Notes: a model not told the origin generated them from the letters alone. DNA of 64,000 bases from Diploscapter coronatus (GCA_964036155.1 OZ038423.1:43291249-43355248), one strand, 5' to 3'; numbered from the stretch's first letter, positions 1 through 12,318 are shown. Numbers and translations: made by a program.

Positions 1-2155
1 TCAGCTGGTTGAGGTACTTCTCGAATTCGGGCAGAATCATCACTGCCTGATAGACGCGGTAGCAGTCCTGGAAAATGATAATTTAAAGGGAAGATAAAAT
101 GGTTACTTTCTTCATAGAAAAGTTACCCTAAAAATGTTCAGCTTTTCATAAAAATGAGGGAAAAAATCCATGAAAGAAAGTGAATTATTTACTGCCTGCA
201 TTCCATAGAAATTATTGAAATCACAGAAAATTATGACAAGTTTGATAAAATTTAAACCTACCATGAGTTTTGCCCTGTTCTGGATGAATTTCCTGGAATA
301 GACAGAGCAGTCTGGAATCTTCTGGAGGAGTCTGCTTCTCAGCATATCTCGAATGCCAGAAGACTCGACTAGCGCAGATACGACGTCTTGACGCTCAGTC
401 AAAAGACGGATGTCGCACAGAGGATGGGCAAGCCATTCACCTGAAAGTATTTTAGAAACTGGAAATTTGAGTTTTTGGAAAATTACGCAGAAGGCGCTGT
501 CCAGCTGGGGTCGAGCATTTGTTCAGGATGCCATACAAAGTTCCACCGGCGCGGACGTCACCTGGATAGAAATTTTAACCCTATTTAGAAAAATTCAATG
601 AGATTTTGTTTAATGTTAGAAGAAGAGGCATTAAAAATTGTCATTTCTTTCTCCGAAAATGAAAATAAATCACTAGTCTTTTTCAAATGAAAGGAAGTTC
701 CAACATTTTTCCTGCGAAAGTTTCATTAAAAATTCAAGTTTTGTTAGTGAAGGAAACTCACTCATGGCATGGAACAGATGAAACAGCTCGAGCGATGTGA
801 CAGCGGCAGTGTCGATGTAGACGAATCCGTTTGTGCCGTAGTTCCGCACCGAGAATTTTCCGTGGAAATTCAGCTCATCAGGCAATCGCATGTAGTCGCT
901 GACTGCTTGCAGACATTCCTTCAGATTCTTCGACAGGTTGGCTGAAAGTGGATAAAAATTCATTTGGCTTAAAATTTCTTGAATTCTTGACAAATTTGTT
1001 TATAACTCTTTTTTTCATGAAATTTTAACTTACCCTGTTCCTTGTCCTTGATGATGTTCGTCGTCTCTTCCAGACTCTTGCCCATCAAATCGTATTCAGT
1101 CATAACGATTCCCAGATTCTTGAGCACAGTCGCCAATTTCTTCTTTTTCTCGGCAGCAAATGGATGCAGAATGAGGCATTCGTGGGGGCAGAGACCGAGG
1201 AGAATTCGCTGAATTTTGAAATTTTGAAATTTTGAAATTTTGAAAAAGACAAAAAATTTAGAAGATCAAAGCATTTGAAAGAGAATATCATTTTAAAAAG
1301 TTCAAAATCTGACCTCAGTCTGCTGAAAAGTGGGCGTGTCGATGAACTCTGCCACGGAAATGCCCAGCTCGTTGATGTCCACGCAGCAAATCGAAACGCG
1401 GTTCTGAATAAAATTGTTTAAAAAGTAAGAAATTTGGAAAATTTACCTCATTTCCATCAATGATTTTGACGGCCAAAGTTCCCGAGACCGTAGTTTCTCC
1501 AATTACGTCTTCGAAGTCGGCCGCATTTCCTGCGGTGCCCTGGAAAAGTTCGCCTTTCAGATGAAAGTGAATAAAGAAGAAAAGAATGACTGAACTTTTA
1601 AAATGGCCTAACGATTTCAAAATTCTTACCTTAGCCTTGAGAATCCATTCCTTGGCATTGTCATCGTTCGTGTCCAGACAGTACAACTCGACTCTGTATC
1701 TGAGAATTGTCAGGGCCTCGCGAATGACACGCTGATATTGATGCTTGCTGATTGGCAGATAAGGAAGGATATCGGCATTCTCGGCTAAAAATAAATTCTT
1801 GAAAGTTTAATTCCATGTGATACTTTAAAGGGGAAAATCTTAAAATAAATAAAGAAAGTCTTACTGTGGAGTTGAATAGTCTTGATTCCGGCTTCACTCT
1901 GGAAAACGCACGACGCAATCAGCTTTGCATCCGAACCATAACAGGCGAAATTGTCCTGGAAATTAATTTTTTGCAATTTTAAAAGATCAGTCCCTTGTAA
2001 TTACCACTCTTTTATACGATTTCTCAGAAAATGGGTGGTAACTAGTGAGCCAAAGAGATTAATAATTTTACCGATCTCTCGAAAATCGCCAGCGTTCCGG
2101 GAGACTTGTTCTGGAGGATTTTGAGCAGGGAACGATCCAATTTCACATCGCTCAT
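1..2155 (-). CDS. MSH2: DNA mismatch repair protein MSH2, N-terminal ~396 residues (partial)
   Basis: MSH2 pairs with MSH6 or MSH3 in the nucleus to recognise base mismatches and loops. Exons 5'->3': 2155-2072, 1955-1865, 1784-1630, 1539-1447, 1403-1314, 1208-1034, 941-762, 561-487, 440-262, 67-1; all phases agree. Residues about 25-42 (FERSDNFACYGSDAKLIA) match the MutS mismatch-recognition domain I. LYGILNKCSTPAGQRLL followed by REW..HPL is the conserved lever/clamp-region motif of MSH2, and QDCYRVYQAV matches human LQDCYRLYQ. The ATPase half lies beyond the window start. The start is the first in-frame ATG; a weak acceptor (TTTAAG) lies 7 nt upstream of it. The intron at 1209-1313 carries about four copies of an 8-mer (TTTTGAAA). 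Identification rests on remembered human MSH2 alignment; family assignment is firm, and MSH2 rather than another MSH fits best. Confidence 0.87.
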
Positions 2156-3568
2156 TGCAAATCTTAAATAAATTTCAAATTACCTAAAAATCTAAAAAAC
2201 AAATCAGATATTTTTGACGAACACGACATCTTTCGATCAAAAAGAGTAAGACATATAGAAAAAATTCTTATTGCCAAATTTAGAAATACAAAAGCACGAA
2301 ACATGAAAATGCTTTGGGATAAGATTCGGAAGAAACGCATACAATGCATAATCTCAAAATTGGCACTTTGAGGGATTTTTCAGAATTAGAAAAACCCATC
2401 ATCGATAAACAATGAATAAGCTTGGACTATCCAGTAGAGTCAGAGAAAAATATAATCGAGAAAATTCTATTAGCTTTTCGTTTGACAAGTGTCCCCTTTT
2501 TAGATCAGGTAAATCAGAAAAAAGTAAAAGCCAGAGACTTTGATGAATCGTCTGCATAAACGAATGTCGACTTCTTAAAACATTCATCAATTTGTTCTCT
2601 ACGACACTATTTCAGCACAACAAAGTGACTAAACCTCTGAAAAGGCGAGAATATCAATGAAAAACCAAATCGAACCTAATTCTACAACAGAAAAGTGCAA
2701 AGCTAGAGGACATTTTCGCTTTTTTCTGGCACCCCTCACTAAATGATGAGCGATAGCCTCGAGGAAACTTTTGACTTTGCCACGAAGAATAAAGGGGTTG
2801 TTTTGAAATGGAGAAATCGTCGGCCTGGGTGCTAGAACGGCTGTCTGGCCAAGCAACGATCAAGGCCCTAATTCAACCCTTCTACCCTAGGAGAGGTGGG
2901 AATTTTGGAGAACGCCTCGGCGTTATAATAAGCCTTCTTGCAAATCTTACAATTTTTACCGAATGTTTCGAGTGATTATTTACGATTTCCGCGCTAACAT
3001 GATAAAAGCAAAGTCGACGATTTGTACTTTTGACACTTGTCAAACGAAGCTTATTCCAGTAAGACTCATCAAAATCCATTTTCACAACACAAGAGCGGAG
3101 CGAACACAACCCAATAAATTACCAAAAACGTTCGAAAAAGACTAAAAAGGTTTCAATTTCGTTTAGAAGATGAGTATTTCATGAAGAATGCGATAAGGAT
3201 TACATGACGAAAATGACTACGTTGCGCTTGAATTTAGAGATACGGTAACTTGACGTTATAAGGCGGGTACTGAAGAGGAAAACGTTGAACAAAATTATGG
3301 CCCTTTCATCAGGAATTCAATTTTTGTCGAGAACATCTGGGAAGTTGCATTAAAGATGACATACCGTCCCGACAAATCCATGAAATTCGTAAAAATTGGC
3401 TATTTGGAAAAGGGGAAACTAACATGCAGAAAGGTAAGAAAGATCGAGAATAGCTACTTCCTCCAATTTTGCATGTCAGTATGCATGTCTTCCAGGTTTG
3501 CGATAAAATGGCATTGTTTGATGATGCAATTGATGGCGTTAGTTTTGAATGACTGATCTGATTCTCAT
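2156..3568. other. intergenic region between MSH2 and EB1 genes
   Basis: No convincing exon on either strand. The short open frames here lack domain similarity, splice context and plausible amino-acid composition. It contains the MSH2 promoter side and the EB1 3' flank, which share one orientation. At about 1.4 kb the gap is too long for a typical nematode operon spacer. Confidence 0.5.
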
Positions 3569-5614
3569 TCAGAAAGTCTCCTCATCTTCGTCGACGGTCG
3601 CGGCCACAGGCTTTTGGACGGGTGAGGACGCAGCGGGCGGATGTTCCGGCTCGACTGCTTTCGGCTGAAAATTAAAAATTGAGAAAAAAGCGGGGAAAAC
3701 TTAATTTCAAGAGAAAAATGTTTAAATCTAAATAGTTTTTGATTCTACAAATGCCTTTGTAAAGACGAAATTCCAAATAATCGTACAATCGTACCTCCTC
3801 AACTTCCTGCTCAGGTTCAGCTTGAATGTTCTCGTTGTGTTCATCGACGATGCTCTCCTCGTCCTCGGGTGGCACGTCTTCAGTCGCGTAGAGCACGCTC
3901 AGGACCTTGTCGATGTCCACCTGAATATTATTTTTAAACAACATGAACAAAATAGGCTAGAAGAAGTCTCCTGTACTCCACACCTACTTCAAATCAAACC
4001 CATTTTTATTTCATGTCCATCTCCTGCACGAATGCTAATTCATCACAGAACTGTGTGTAGAATAGGGAGGATTTCTTCCAGGCTATCTTGTCCATGGTTT
4101 ACGTCTCGATGAAATGCGTTTTCAAATGTCCAACCTGCACGCCTTTCTCCTTTGCACTGGTGCACATCACCTCGACTCGACGCAGCTTGTTGAAGTAGAA
4201 ATCGCGCTCGTTCTCGATTGTCACTGCCACTTCTTGCTGCTGAAAGTTAAATCATTGGATTTTTTAAATACATTTTTCGTTTTCCTCATCAAAGTTCTGT
4301 TCCAAAAGAAACCTATTGTAAGCATTTTCCTAAGGAAAAGTATACCCTTTAAAACAATATTTATTTTCCAACCTCAGTCAACAGCGCCTTGAGTTCTTTG
4401 ACCTCAGCAGTCTCTCCGCCCTTGTCTCCAGCGGCCGCTTTTGCGGGTGCAGGTGTGGCGGCGCCATTTTTGGTCGAAGGCAAGGGCGTAGCTGAAAATG
4501 TTTTTTTTCGTGAAAATTGAAAAAAATTTCAACTTTTCTTAACAACAGCAGCAGTAGCAGTAGCAGCGGGCTGAGTGGTTGCGGGAGCAGGCCGCTGAGC
4601 GAGTGGAGCACGAGCGACCGCGGGACGGGCTGCAGGTGCGGCACCTCCTTTTCCGGAGGCTGGAAGAGCCTGAAATTATTTCTATCAGAAACAAGATGGT
4701 TAATTTTCATGCTTTTTCACAAAAAATGAAATAGCATATCGCTTTGTTTTAAATGTTTTTTTTCTGAAATTTTTGAATATCAAATTTCTCCACCTCTCCT
4801 CCTCGAGCTTCGACCGGATCGTATGGTGCGCCGTCGCAGTTGGCGTTGAAGAACTTGTAGAACCACTGGAATAGTGAGTTTTCCTAATTTTTTCTTGAAA
4901 ATCCAACCTGTAAGAACTCGAAATTGTCCTGGAACTTGGCTTTCATCAGCTTTTCGACGTTGACTGGCTGAAAATAAATATATTTCGTCTTTTTTGAAAA
5001 GTCAAATCAGCTTTTTTTCTAAAATTGCTTGAGTTTTTCAGAAAAGGTGACTGAGAAATAACGGGATAACGTGAGCAATCTTTTCTTACATTATCTCTCC
5101 CTACTTTACCGCCTCCTCTATCTCTAATTATTTTTCACGTCATCTCGTCATTTTCGAGTTTCTCTCTAAGAATTCTATCACTCTGACCTTGTCCACGCCG
5201 ATCTCTTTCCATGCGGTCGTCAGCAGTTTCCAGTTATTCAGGCTATCAAGTTCGGAACGGGGATTAAATTTGACCTGCAAAATGACTAAATTCAAAAGAT
5301 TTTTTTTTTTAAATCGACCTTCTTGAGAATGATCTTGTTGCGGAATAGAATATCCGTCAGTTGGCAGTAGGCCGCGCCAGACGCCATTTCCTCGAGTTTC
5401 GAGAGGTTGCTCTAAAAGTGGTTGAATTTCGAAGGAGAATTAAGGATTTTCAAAATTGAATAGTTGTTGAAATGCTAAAATTTTGTTTGGAATTGGAGAT
5501 TTTTAGGGCTTTATTTTTTTATCTCACGCTGAGATTCCCGTTGACCCAGGCGAGCAACTCGTGCCGACTGATGTTGTCCTGAGTCACCGCCGATACGTAC
5601 ACGTTGTTCACCAT
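3569..5614 (-). CDS. EB1-family microtubule plus-end tracking protein (326 aa)
   Basis: EB proteins bind growing microtubule plus ends through an N-terminal CH domain, dimerise through a C-terminal coiled coil/EBH domain and recruit SxIP and CAP-Gly partners. Exons 5'->3': 5614-5528, 5411-5319, 5274-5188, 4967-4908, 4865-4794, 4669-4534, 4491-4373, 4239-4135, 3920-3795, 3664-3569. The CH domain spans residues 1 to about 125, opening MVNNVYVSAVTQDNISRHEL and ending KFQDNFEFLQWF, both near-identical to human MAPRE1. A Pro/Ala-rich linker (about 134-205) leads to the EB1 C-terminal motif (ENERDFYFNKLRRVE; DKVLSVLYATED). The protein ends DEDEETF, so the terminal residue is Phe rather than the vertebrate EEY Tyr. 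An acceptor (TTCTTCCAG) lies 7 nt before the ATG and is a candidate trans-splice site. The gene is head-to-head with the condensin gene. Paralogue (EBP-1/2-like) not resolved. Confidence 0.93.
5050..5159. mobile_element. MITE-like inverted-repeat element, family A copy 1 (EB1 intron)
   Basis: About 110 bp inside the EB1 intron 4968-5187. The left end contains GAGAAATAACGGGATAACGT. The reverse complement of the right end reads GAAAATGACGAGATGACGT, giving about 20-24 bp imperfect terminal inverted repeats around a pyrimidine-rich core. The same ends and a similar core recur at 12434-12561. No clear target-site duplication was seen. Confidence 0.6.
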
Positions 5615-6334
5615 TTTTGGTCTGGAAGAAAAAAATCGAACATTTAAAAATAATTTTAACAAGTCTTGAAAAGTTCAACGATTTTCTAAAAGCGTTGATG
5701 AATAAGAACACGCAAGCAAGTGTTTCGAATCTGTAATCAGTCAACTTTCCGGAAACGTTGGAGATAAATTTGAAAGAAAAATTAAAAATCGATAGAAAAG
5801 AACAATTCCACAATGCCGATAAAATCCGGTTTTTAATTTGCTAAATGGAGACAACAATCGATAAAGCTGCAGCTTAATGGCTTCTATTCTAGAGATAAAC
5901 AGATTTGCGATATCCGTAGATAAAGTCCAGGTGCGGAAAATAGGTAAATTGAAAAATCGAAGAAAGGAGAAGCCCAAAATTAACAACAAACGCGAACACT
6001 CGAAGTATGATTGACACTTCGGATACTTGCAGAAAATGCATGCATTGCGCGTTTAGCGCGCAGAAACGAATTCGTTTGAATTTTAGATTTTTCGAATTTT
6101 CTACGTTTCTCGCTTTCCTTCCTGGCATCAGAGTTGGTCATCCGTTGTCGTTGTCGCAGAAAGAGAAAAAACGAATGCGATAACGACAAAAATTAGTTGT
6201 TGAATTTGAAGATTTTATTAAGTTTTTCAAATCTTTCGTTTTTGCTCCTTTTCGGCAACACTTGTTGTTACGGAATTCTAATAATGAAACGTGACAACAA
6301 TGAAAATCTTTGGTATTTTTGTCGTTTCAGAAGG
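5615..6334. promoter_or_regulatory. shared divergent upstream region of EB1 and CAP-G-like genes
   Basis: About 720 bp between the start codons of two head-to-head genes. It presumably holds both promoters. No open frame with gene-like features was seen, and no specific transcription-factor site was recognised. Its far end carries the acceptor at 6326-6330 used by the condensin transcript. Confidence 0.4.
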
Positions 6335-9300
6335 ATGCTGACGCGATCCGCAACGAGGAGGACAGATTCAACGGCGTCGTCGAGGAATTCAGAAGCTGGC
6401 ACGCCAGTTCCATCAAGGTACAAAACTCCTAAGTTATTTAACCCTAAGATTAAATTAATTGTGGAATTTAAATATTAAGGCTCATAAACATTTTGTACGT
6501 AGAAAATTAGCTTGAAATTAAAAAAAAAAATTTCAGAAAAGGCAGCAGAGTCAACACTCCCAAAGCCGCGCCCAAGCTTCCGAAGAAGGCAGACGAAAAA
6601 TCCAGACAAGTTTCTAAGAAAACGACAAATTCTGACGATCCTAGTGTCAAAGAACAGAATTCGGCTAGAACTTCTAGGCCTACTACCAGAACTATCCCCA
6701 AAACGGTCTCTGCCAAACGAGTTTCCAATAAGTCTATAAATTTGGAAAAATCTTCTGAAATTAAAGATGTAGATTCCCCTCGACTCACTAGAGATGTCCC
6801 CAAGAAAATTCCTAAATCTGTCCCTCCCAAACCGATTTCCAAGAAAGGCTCTTCCAAAGAAACTCTCGAAACTAGAGCTTTGAAATCCAGAAAGTCCATC
6901 CTCGAAACTTCCAAGGCCAAGGCTAGCGATCCTAAGAATACCCCTCACCCCAAGGTTCTGAAAAGAAGAACATCTATTTCTGAGCCTGAACCTACATCTG
7001 CCTCTATTCAGTCTAAGTCGTCTGAAATTCATTCCCCTAGAACTAGAAAATCTATTCCTGAAATTCCTAAGCCCAAAGATTCCGCTGAAACTCCTGAACC
7101 CAAGAAAGTGAGGGGGAGAAAATCCATTCTCAAGCCTAGCTCTTCTCAAACACATTCACCAGATAATGTCGACAATTCTGAAAAATGCCTCCCTGAGCCC
7201 TCCTCAAACCCCGCCACTTCTACTGATTCCCCTATAATCGACCCGAATCTCGAATATTCTGACAATGATGACTCGGATGTCCGAGAGGAAATTCCATCTA
7301 AACCGAAAAAGGTGAAATTCATTTCTAAGGCTGCTGAGCCCAAACCTACAACTGTGCCGAAGCCGAAACCGGCCAAAACGGACAGTTTTGATAAGGAGCC
7401 CGTGGTCATCGTCAAGAAGAAACAGCCGGAAGTGCAGAAGCAGCAATCCACACCGGCCAGGAATGTCACCACGAGAAGAAGGAAGGCCGAGATTAGTCAG
7501 GTTGGATTTTAAAAAAGTTGGAAATGATTTTTTAACCAGAAAAAGTTGATTTATTTTTTCGCTCTCGAATTTTTTTTGAAAACATCTAGAAAAGTGCAAA
7601 ATTTGTAAGATAGAATTGCTTTTGTCGTGTTCGCCGCTAGAATTCGGTGCTGGAAAGAGCGCACTCGAATTAAAAATGAATGTCTATCCCTCCTTTCGCC
7701 CGTTACTGGGGAAAGAGAGGAAGGAAAAACTCATTTCACACATCGGGGCGCACTCTTTTCGGCGCCGAATTCTAGCAGAGAGCACCACATGGAGAGGAAA
7801 GAATACATTTTAGGCTAGAAGAAAAGATATTTTTTTGCCAATTTCCAGGAAGATGAAACTATGCCTCCGGACGATCCGTGGGACTCGCAGCAGCCGGAGT
7901 CGAAATCGGGCGGCAGATCGAAGAAGCGAGCGAAGGAGGACGATTCGCAACAGACACAGGACACTCAGCAGCAAGGCAATGCAAGTCAGAGTCAAATGAC
8001 CGCATCCCAGGGTGTCGGCACGCAAAACTCATCCTTATCCAGGTACTGTAATTGAAAATTATGAAAAATTATTTTTTACTTGCTGTAAAATCCATCGATA
8101 TTTTCTTTGACGTTGGAATTTTGACAGTTTCATGGCTAATCGTCTAGAGGAAATATGATAATCTACAATTTTGAATTTGATAAAAGAAATTTTTACGATG
8201 CTATTTTCAGAAAAGCCCTCCTGAAGAATGCGAAACTCGGCAAGATGATCAGGTAATTTTTGTTAATTTTAGAAATATCTCTTTATTTTCCAGCACTGGG
8301 GTGATGAACGCCTTCCGCGGCTTCATCGAGTCTAAAGACGAGCAGGGCGCTCAGACCAGCCTCAAGCAACTCAGGATTGTTTATATGAAGGTTTTCTATT
8401 TAATTTTCTTGAAAAATCCCTTAAAACTCAATTCTCAGTCTCTCGAAAACCCGTCCATGAAGGCTTCATTCAGTGAGGAATTCGACATTTCCTTCGGAAA
8501 TTTGGTTAGTCTTTTTTATTAGAAAAAAATCATTTTGAATAAAAGGCGAAAAAATGGAGGAGAATTCCATATTCATTTGTCGTGGAAACTTCTAAAATTG
8601 AAACAAAATGATGTTCGTGAAAAATGGTTGCAGGTGGCAGGCAATTTCGACATGGAAGCGAGGCAGCAGGCCATTCGACTCATGATCAAATTTATCTATT
8701 CGATGGCCGTCGAAGATAAGGGAACTCTACTCCTTCCTGCCTTCATTCAGTACTGCGTTACGGTAAGGAAAATCCTCCTGTTAAAAAAATCAAAATTTAC
8801 ATAGATTAGCTTTTTTCCCGAAAAAAATTGTAGCTTTTCTTATCAGGAATGTTTTCAAGAAGCAGAAACTTTGATGAAATTCAAAATTATTTCGAATAAT
8901 GTTTCAGCTAATGACCTGCGAAGACTCGATCGTCCGTCAAAACATCGTGTTTATCGTGGGCTGTCTGTTCGAGGAGAACAAAAAATTGAATGAGGAGATT
9001 CTGTCGGACGAACAGAGAAATGCTCTCTACAGACTGCTGCTGAATGGGCATAACGATAAGGTTTGCACTTTTCTTTCAGTTTCAACATTTGTTCACTATT
9101 TATTTTCACCGATACTTTATCAGAAATTGTACCTTTTGTAGATAAACTTGTGAATATTTACTTTTTTTAATATTTTTCTCATTTTTCATGAATGAATTAC
9201 GAGAAAATAGAAGACGAAAGAGGGAAATAATCCATTTTTAGCTTAACTTTTCCAGGTAGCTGTTGTGCGTGCGGAAGTCGTACGGGCCGTGGCCTCTCTG

Positions 9301-12300
9301 CAGAACGACGACATCGACAGCGAATTCACGGAGGCTCTCGAGAAGGCGCCCAATGAAAGTGGGGGATTTTTGAATTTCTTGACGAACCAGGATTTTTAGT
9401 TCTCCTGGACAGTCAACGTGACATGTGCATGGAGACGAGGGCGATGGTCGTCAAATATCGATCCATCCAAAACGGCGATGCACTCCAGTCACTCTTCAAA
9501 ATCGCCGAGAGCGACCCCATTTTGAAGGTAAAAATAACTTATTATTTTATGCAAGATATTTTCCTCATACTTTGTGAAAGGGTTGTTCAAAAGACTAATT
9601 TTGAAAATAAAGATATTAGTTTTAAATTTCTCATAGGTTTTCGAAATAACCTCCTAGCTGATTCAAATTTGGAGAACTTTGACATCTCCCTCTTCTATCT
9701 GAAAATTTCAGGTTCGTCAAGAGGCCTTCGCCCGCATCGCATCGGTCGACATGAAACTACTCTCGGAACACAGAAGGGACCTGACGAAACTCACTCTCGA
9801 AGCTCTCACGGAATCGGGGTGTAAGTTTTTGAAATTAGTCACTTTTTGTATGTCTTTTTTCCATTACTATCTTTTCGAAATGAAAAAGATAGAGCAACGA
9901 TTCTTTAGCGGAATCTCGTCACGCGTGTCGTGTCTACTTCCTGAATCAGATGATCGACAGCTGTGTCAAATTCCTGAAGAGCGAGGCAGAGAAGGACCAG
10001 CAGAACGATTCCTTCCTAGCCTCGTCTCAGCCAGAGCCGGAATACGACGAAGAACATTTCTATGCTGTCTCGCCCTATGTCTTTCTGAAGCTGTTCGTTG
10101 ACATGCAGGTAGGTTTTCACTTTTTTATTTCATAACATAATCTTTCTGCTAGAGAAAAATATGATAAGAAATTCGAGGATATTGAATATCTAAAGACATC
10201 GAGGAATAATGCAGTGATGGAAGAATCGCGAAGAAGCATTTCCTCTCCTTGCATGCAATTGTTTAATTTTTGATGTTGTTTCATTAAAAAAATTATATAA
10301 AATTCGATATTTTTTCTAGGACCTGGTGGAAAGCGTTCCAATCGTCCGCTGTTTGTTGAATCTGGTGGACAACCGCATCAAGCGAGGTCAATTCACGAGT
10401 ACTCGCGAACAGTTCGCGGAGATCATCTCCAGAGACGTTTTCCCTGTCGTCATCACTAAGAAGACTTACACCCAACTCATTAGGTTAGGGTTTTACGAAA
10501 CGGTTCAATTTTCTAAAATTTGATAAATTTGGAAGGCATAACATTATAACAAATGCTTTCTTGTGAAATATCGCGAAGAAATTTTTTCCAGTTTTTTAAG
10601 TCTTATTTTGGATTTCAGAGTAGATCTTTTCATAGGAATAGCAAAAATCTCAAGTTTAAAATTCTCAGCACCACTTACGAAGACCAGCTGCGTTTCGCGT
10701 TCTTCTGGCGCGTGATGCTCGAGGTTTTCATCGAGAAGTGCGACTCGATGTCTGCTGAGCGATGGGCTATTTTGGCGAGGATTGCACCCACTCTCGAAGA
10801 AACTTGCGTTCTCGTCAGGAAGTAGGAATTTTTAAAGAAATTTTGAAGCTTTTTGATCTTTCACAATTATGATCATGTTATGCTACGATTTGACTAATGC
10901 TCATGCCAGCAACACTAATTATCAGCATCATGAAGTTTTATTCTGCTAGAACGTTTATTTGTTTTATTTACCTTCCAAAATTTAAAGAAAACCTACTGAT
11001 TTTATTTGAAAAATTTTCAGAATTTGCGAGCAAATGGTCGATCTTCAGTTGCAGATTGACGCTGTCACGGATACGAAGAATATTCAGGTTTGAAAAAAAC
11101 TGAATTTTTGAAATTCTCAATTTTCAGGGCACGGTTTGCAATCTGCTGCTGATCATGAGGCACATTGACAAGGAAGACACGGGAATGTGAGCTTTTCTTA
11201 GTTCTTATGAAAGTTGCCTAAAAACTTATTCTTTATTTTCATCATTTTATATGAAAATCATGAAAATGCCTTTTTATTATTTCATGATTTTTCCAGGAAA
11301 AGCTGGAGGATCATACTGCAGGACTTGGCGAAGGACCACCTCGTCGAGCAGGACGTGATGGACATCGTCATGCACGATCTCTACCACGAATTCTACGAGG
11401 ATGATGTCATGGTAAGACATTACGACAATGAAAATTTTGAAAGTAAACTTGCAGAGTTTGCTCGTCTACGTGCTCTCCCTAATTGATAGCGAAGTCTCTA
11501 TCGAAAATTCGTTGAGATCCGCGAAGAATGTAGGTTTCCTGTCATTTGTAAGAAAAAGACATAAAATACTAAAAGGAATGAAAAAATTAAGAAATGAGGG
11601 ATTAATGGTTTCCACGCTATATTTTTTCAAAATAGCCCACTTTTATGATTTATAAAATTCTTGTATTTTTCAGATTCAAGACTCCGTGCTTCTCTACATG
11701 AGCAAGCTGGTATTAGGACTACTGCGCACGGGCGCATACAAATGCATCAACGACGAGTTGACGGAGCTGCTCACTAGAGTGGTAAGTAGATTTTTATTTT
11801 CTTTGTATTTTTATGAATTTAAAAAAAATTGTATTATTCTACATAGCTCATACGTTTGTTAAGTGAAATATTCAAATTTAGAAAAATAAATAGATTTTTA
11901 CACTATCAAAATTATTATGATTTCTAGATCGACCCCTCCCTGAAAAGTCAAGACGCACAAGTGGTGAAGAATGCGATTGAGTCCTTGGGCATTTTGGCTA
12001 TCATCGATTTGCAACTCATCAACGACAGGACAGAGACGCTTGAAGAGTTGATGAATAAACTCACACTCAGGGTAGAAATTCGTGATTTTTGCTAATTTAT
12101 CCTGTTCAGTGAGGGAATTTTAAATTTGCGAATATTTGCATTTGTTCGTTCTATCCCTTTTCTTTAGTTATTTAAAAATTGGTCATCTAATTCTTTCCCA
12201 CTTATAATTTTTCAATAATCTTGAGAGTTTATTGGCAAACTTTTAGAAAACCTGCCTCGAACTGGTCGCCAGCCTCGTATACGCTCACGGCTCGAAAGCT

Positions 12301-12318
12301 GTCAGGGAAGTCTTCTAA
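6335..12318 (+). CDS. condensin complex subunit CAP-G-like (HEAT repeat), long disordered N-terminus, short C-terminus
   Basis: CAP-G is the HEAT-repeat condensin subunit that binds the kleisin and DNA. Exons: 6335-6417, 6537-7500, 7849-8042, 8211-8252, 8294-8390, 8439-8504, 8634-8762, 8908-9060, 9256-9358, 9400-9527, 9712-9820, 9909-10108, 10320-10483, 10669-10821, 11021-11087, 11128-11186, 11297-11411, 11455-11529, 11674-11781, 11928-12071, 12247-12318; 1074 aa, all in phase. Residues 1-349 are basic and Ser/Pro-rich, with four RxSI sites spaced 26, 26 and 24 residues apart and a KVKF motif near 286. From about 415 the pattern of human NCAPG follows (FRGFIES..., DSIVRQNIVFIVGCLFEEN, VAVVRAEVVRAVASLQ, IESLGILAIIDLQLI). 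The stop falls near the start of the C-terminal Cnd3 region, so about 350 residues of the usual tail are absent. Start: an ATG 4 nt after a TTTCAG acceptor. A start at 7861 (MPPDD) is also possible. The intron at 9359-9399 is only 41 bp. Confidence 0.8.
7640..7772. mobile_element. Tc1/mariner-type MITE with TA flanks in CAP-G intron 2
   Basis: 133 bp bounded by TA on both sides (7638-7639 and 7773-7774). The ends are GAATTCGGTGCTGGAAAGAG and, reverse-complemented, GAATTCGGCGCCGAAAAGAG: about 30 bp of inverted repeat with few mismatches. The interior has no coding capacity. TA flanks fit, but do not prove, Tc1/mariner mobilisation. Confidence 0.7.

Noticed and set aside
6331..6417. Alternative reading KDADAIRNEEDRFNGVVEEF of CAP-G exon 1
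   Set aside because: It looks protein-like but has no ATG and no in-phase continuation. The ATG frame joins exon 2 exactly.
6475..7155. 226-codon open frame on the minus strand across the CAP-G N-terminal exon
   Set aside because: It is the Arg/Ser/Phe-rich shadow of a Lys/Ser/Pro-rich exon. The plus-strand frame joins in phase to neighbours and has biased composition expected of a disordered basic region.
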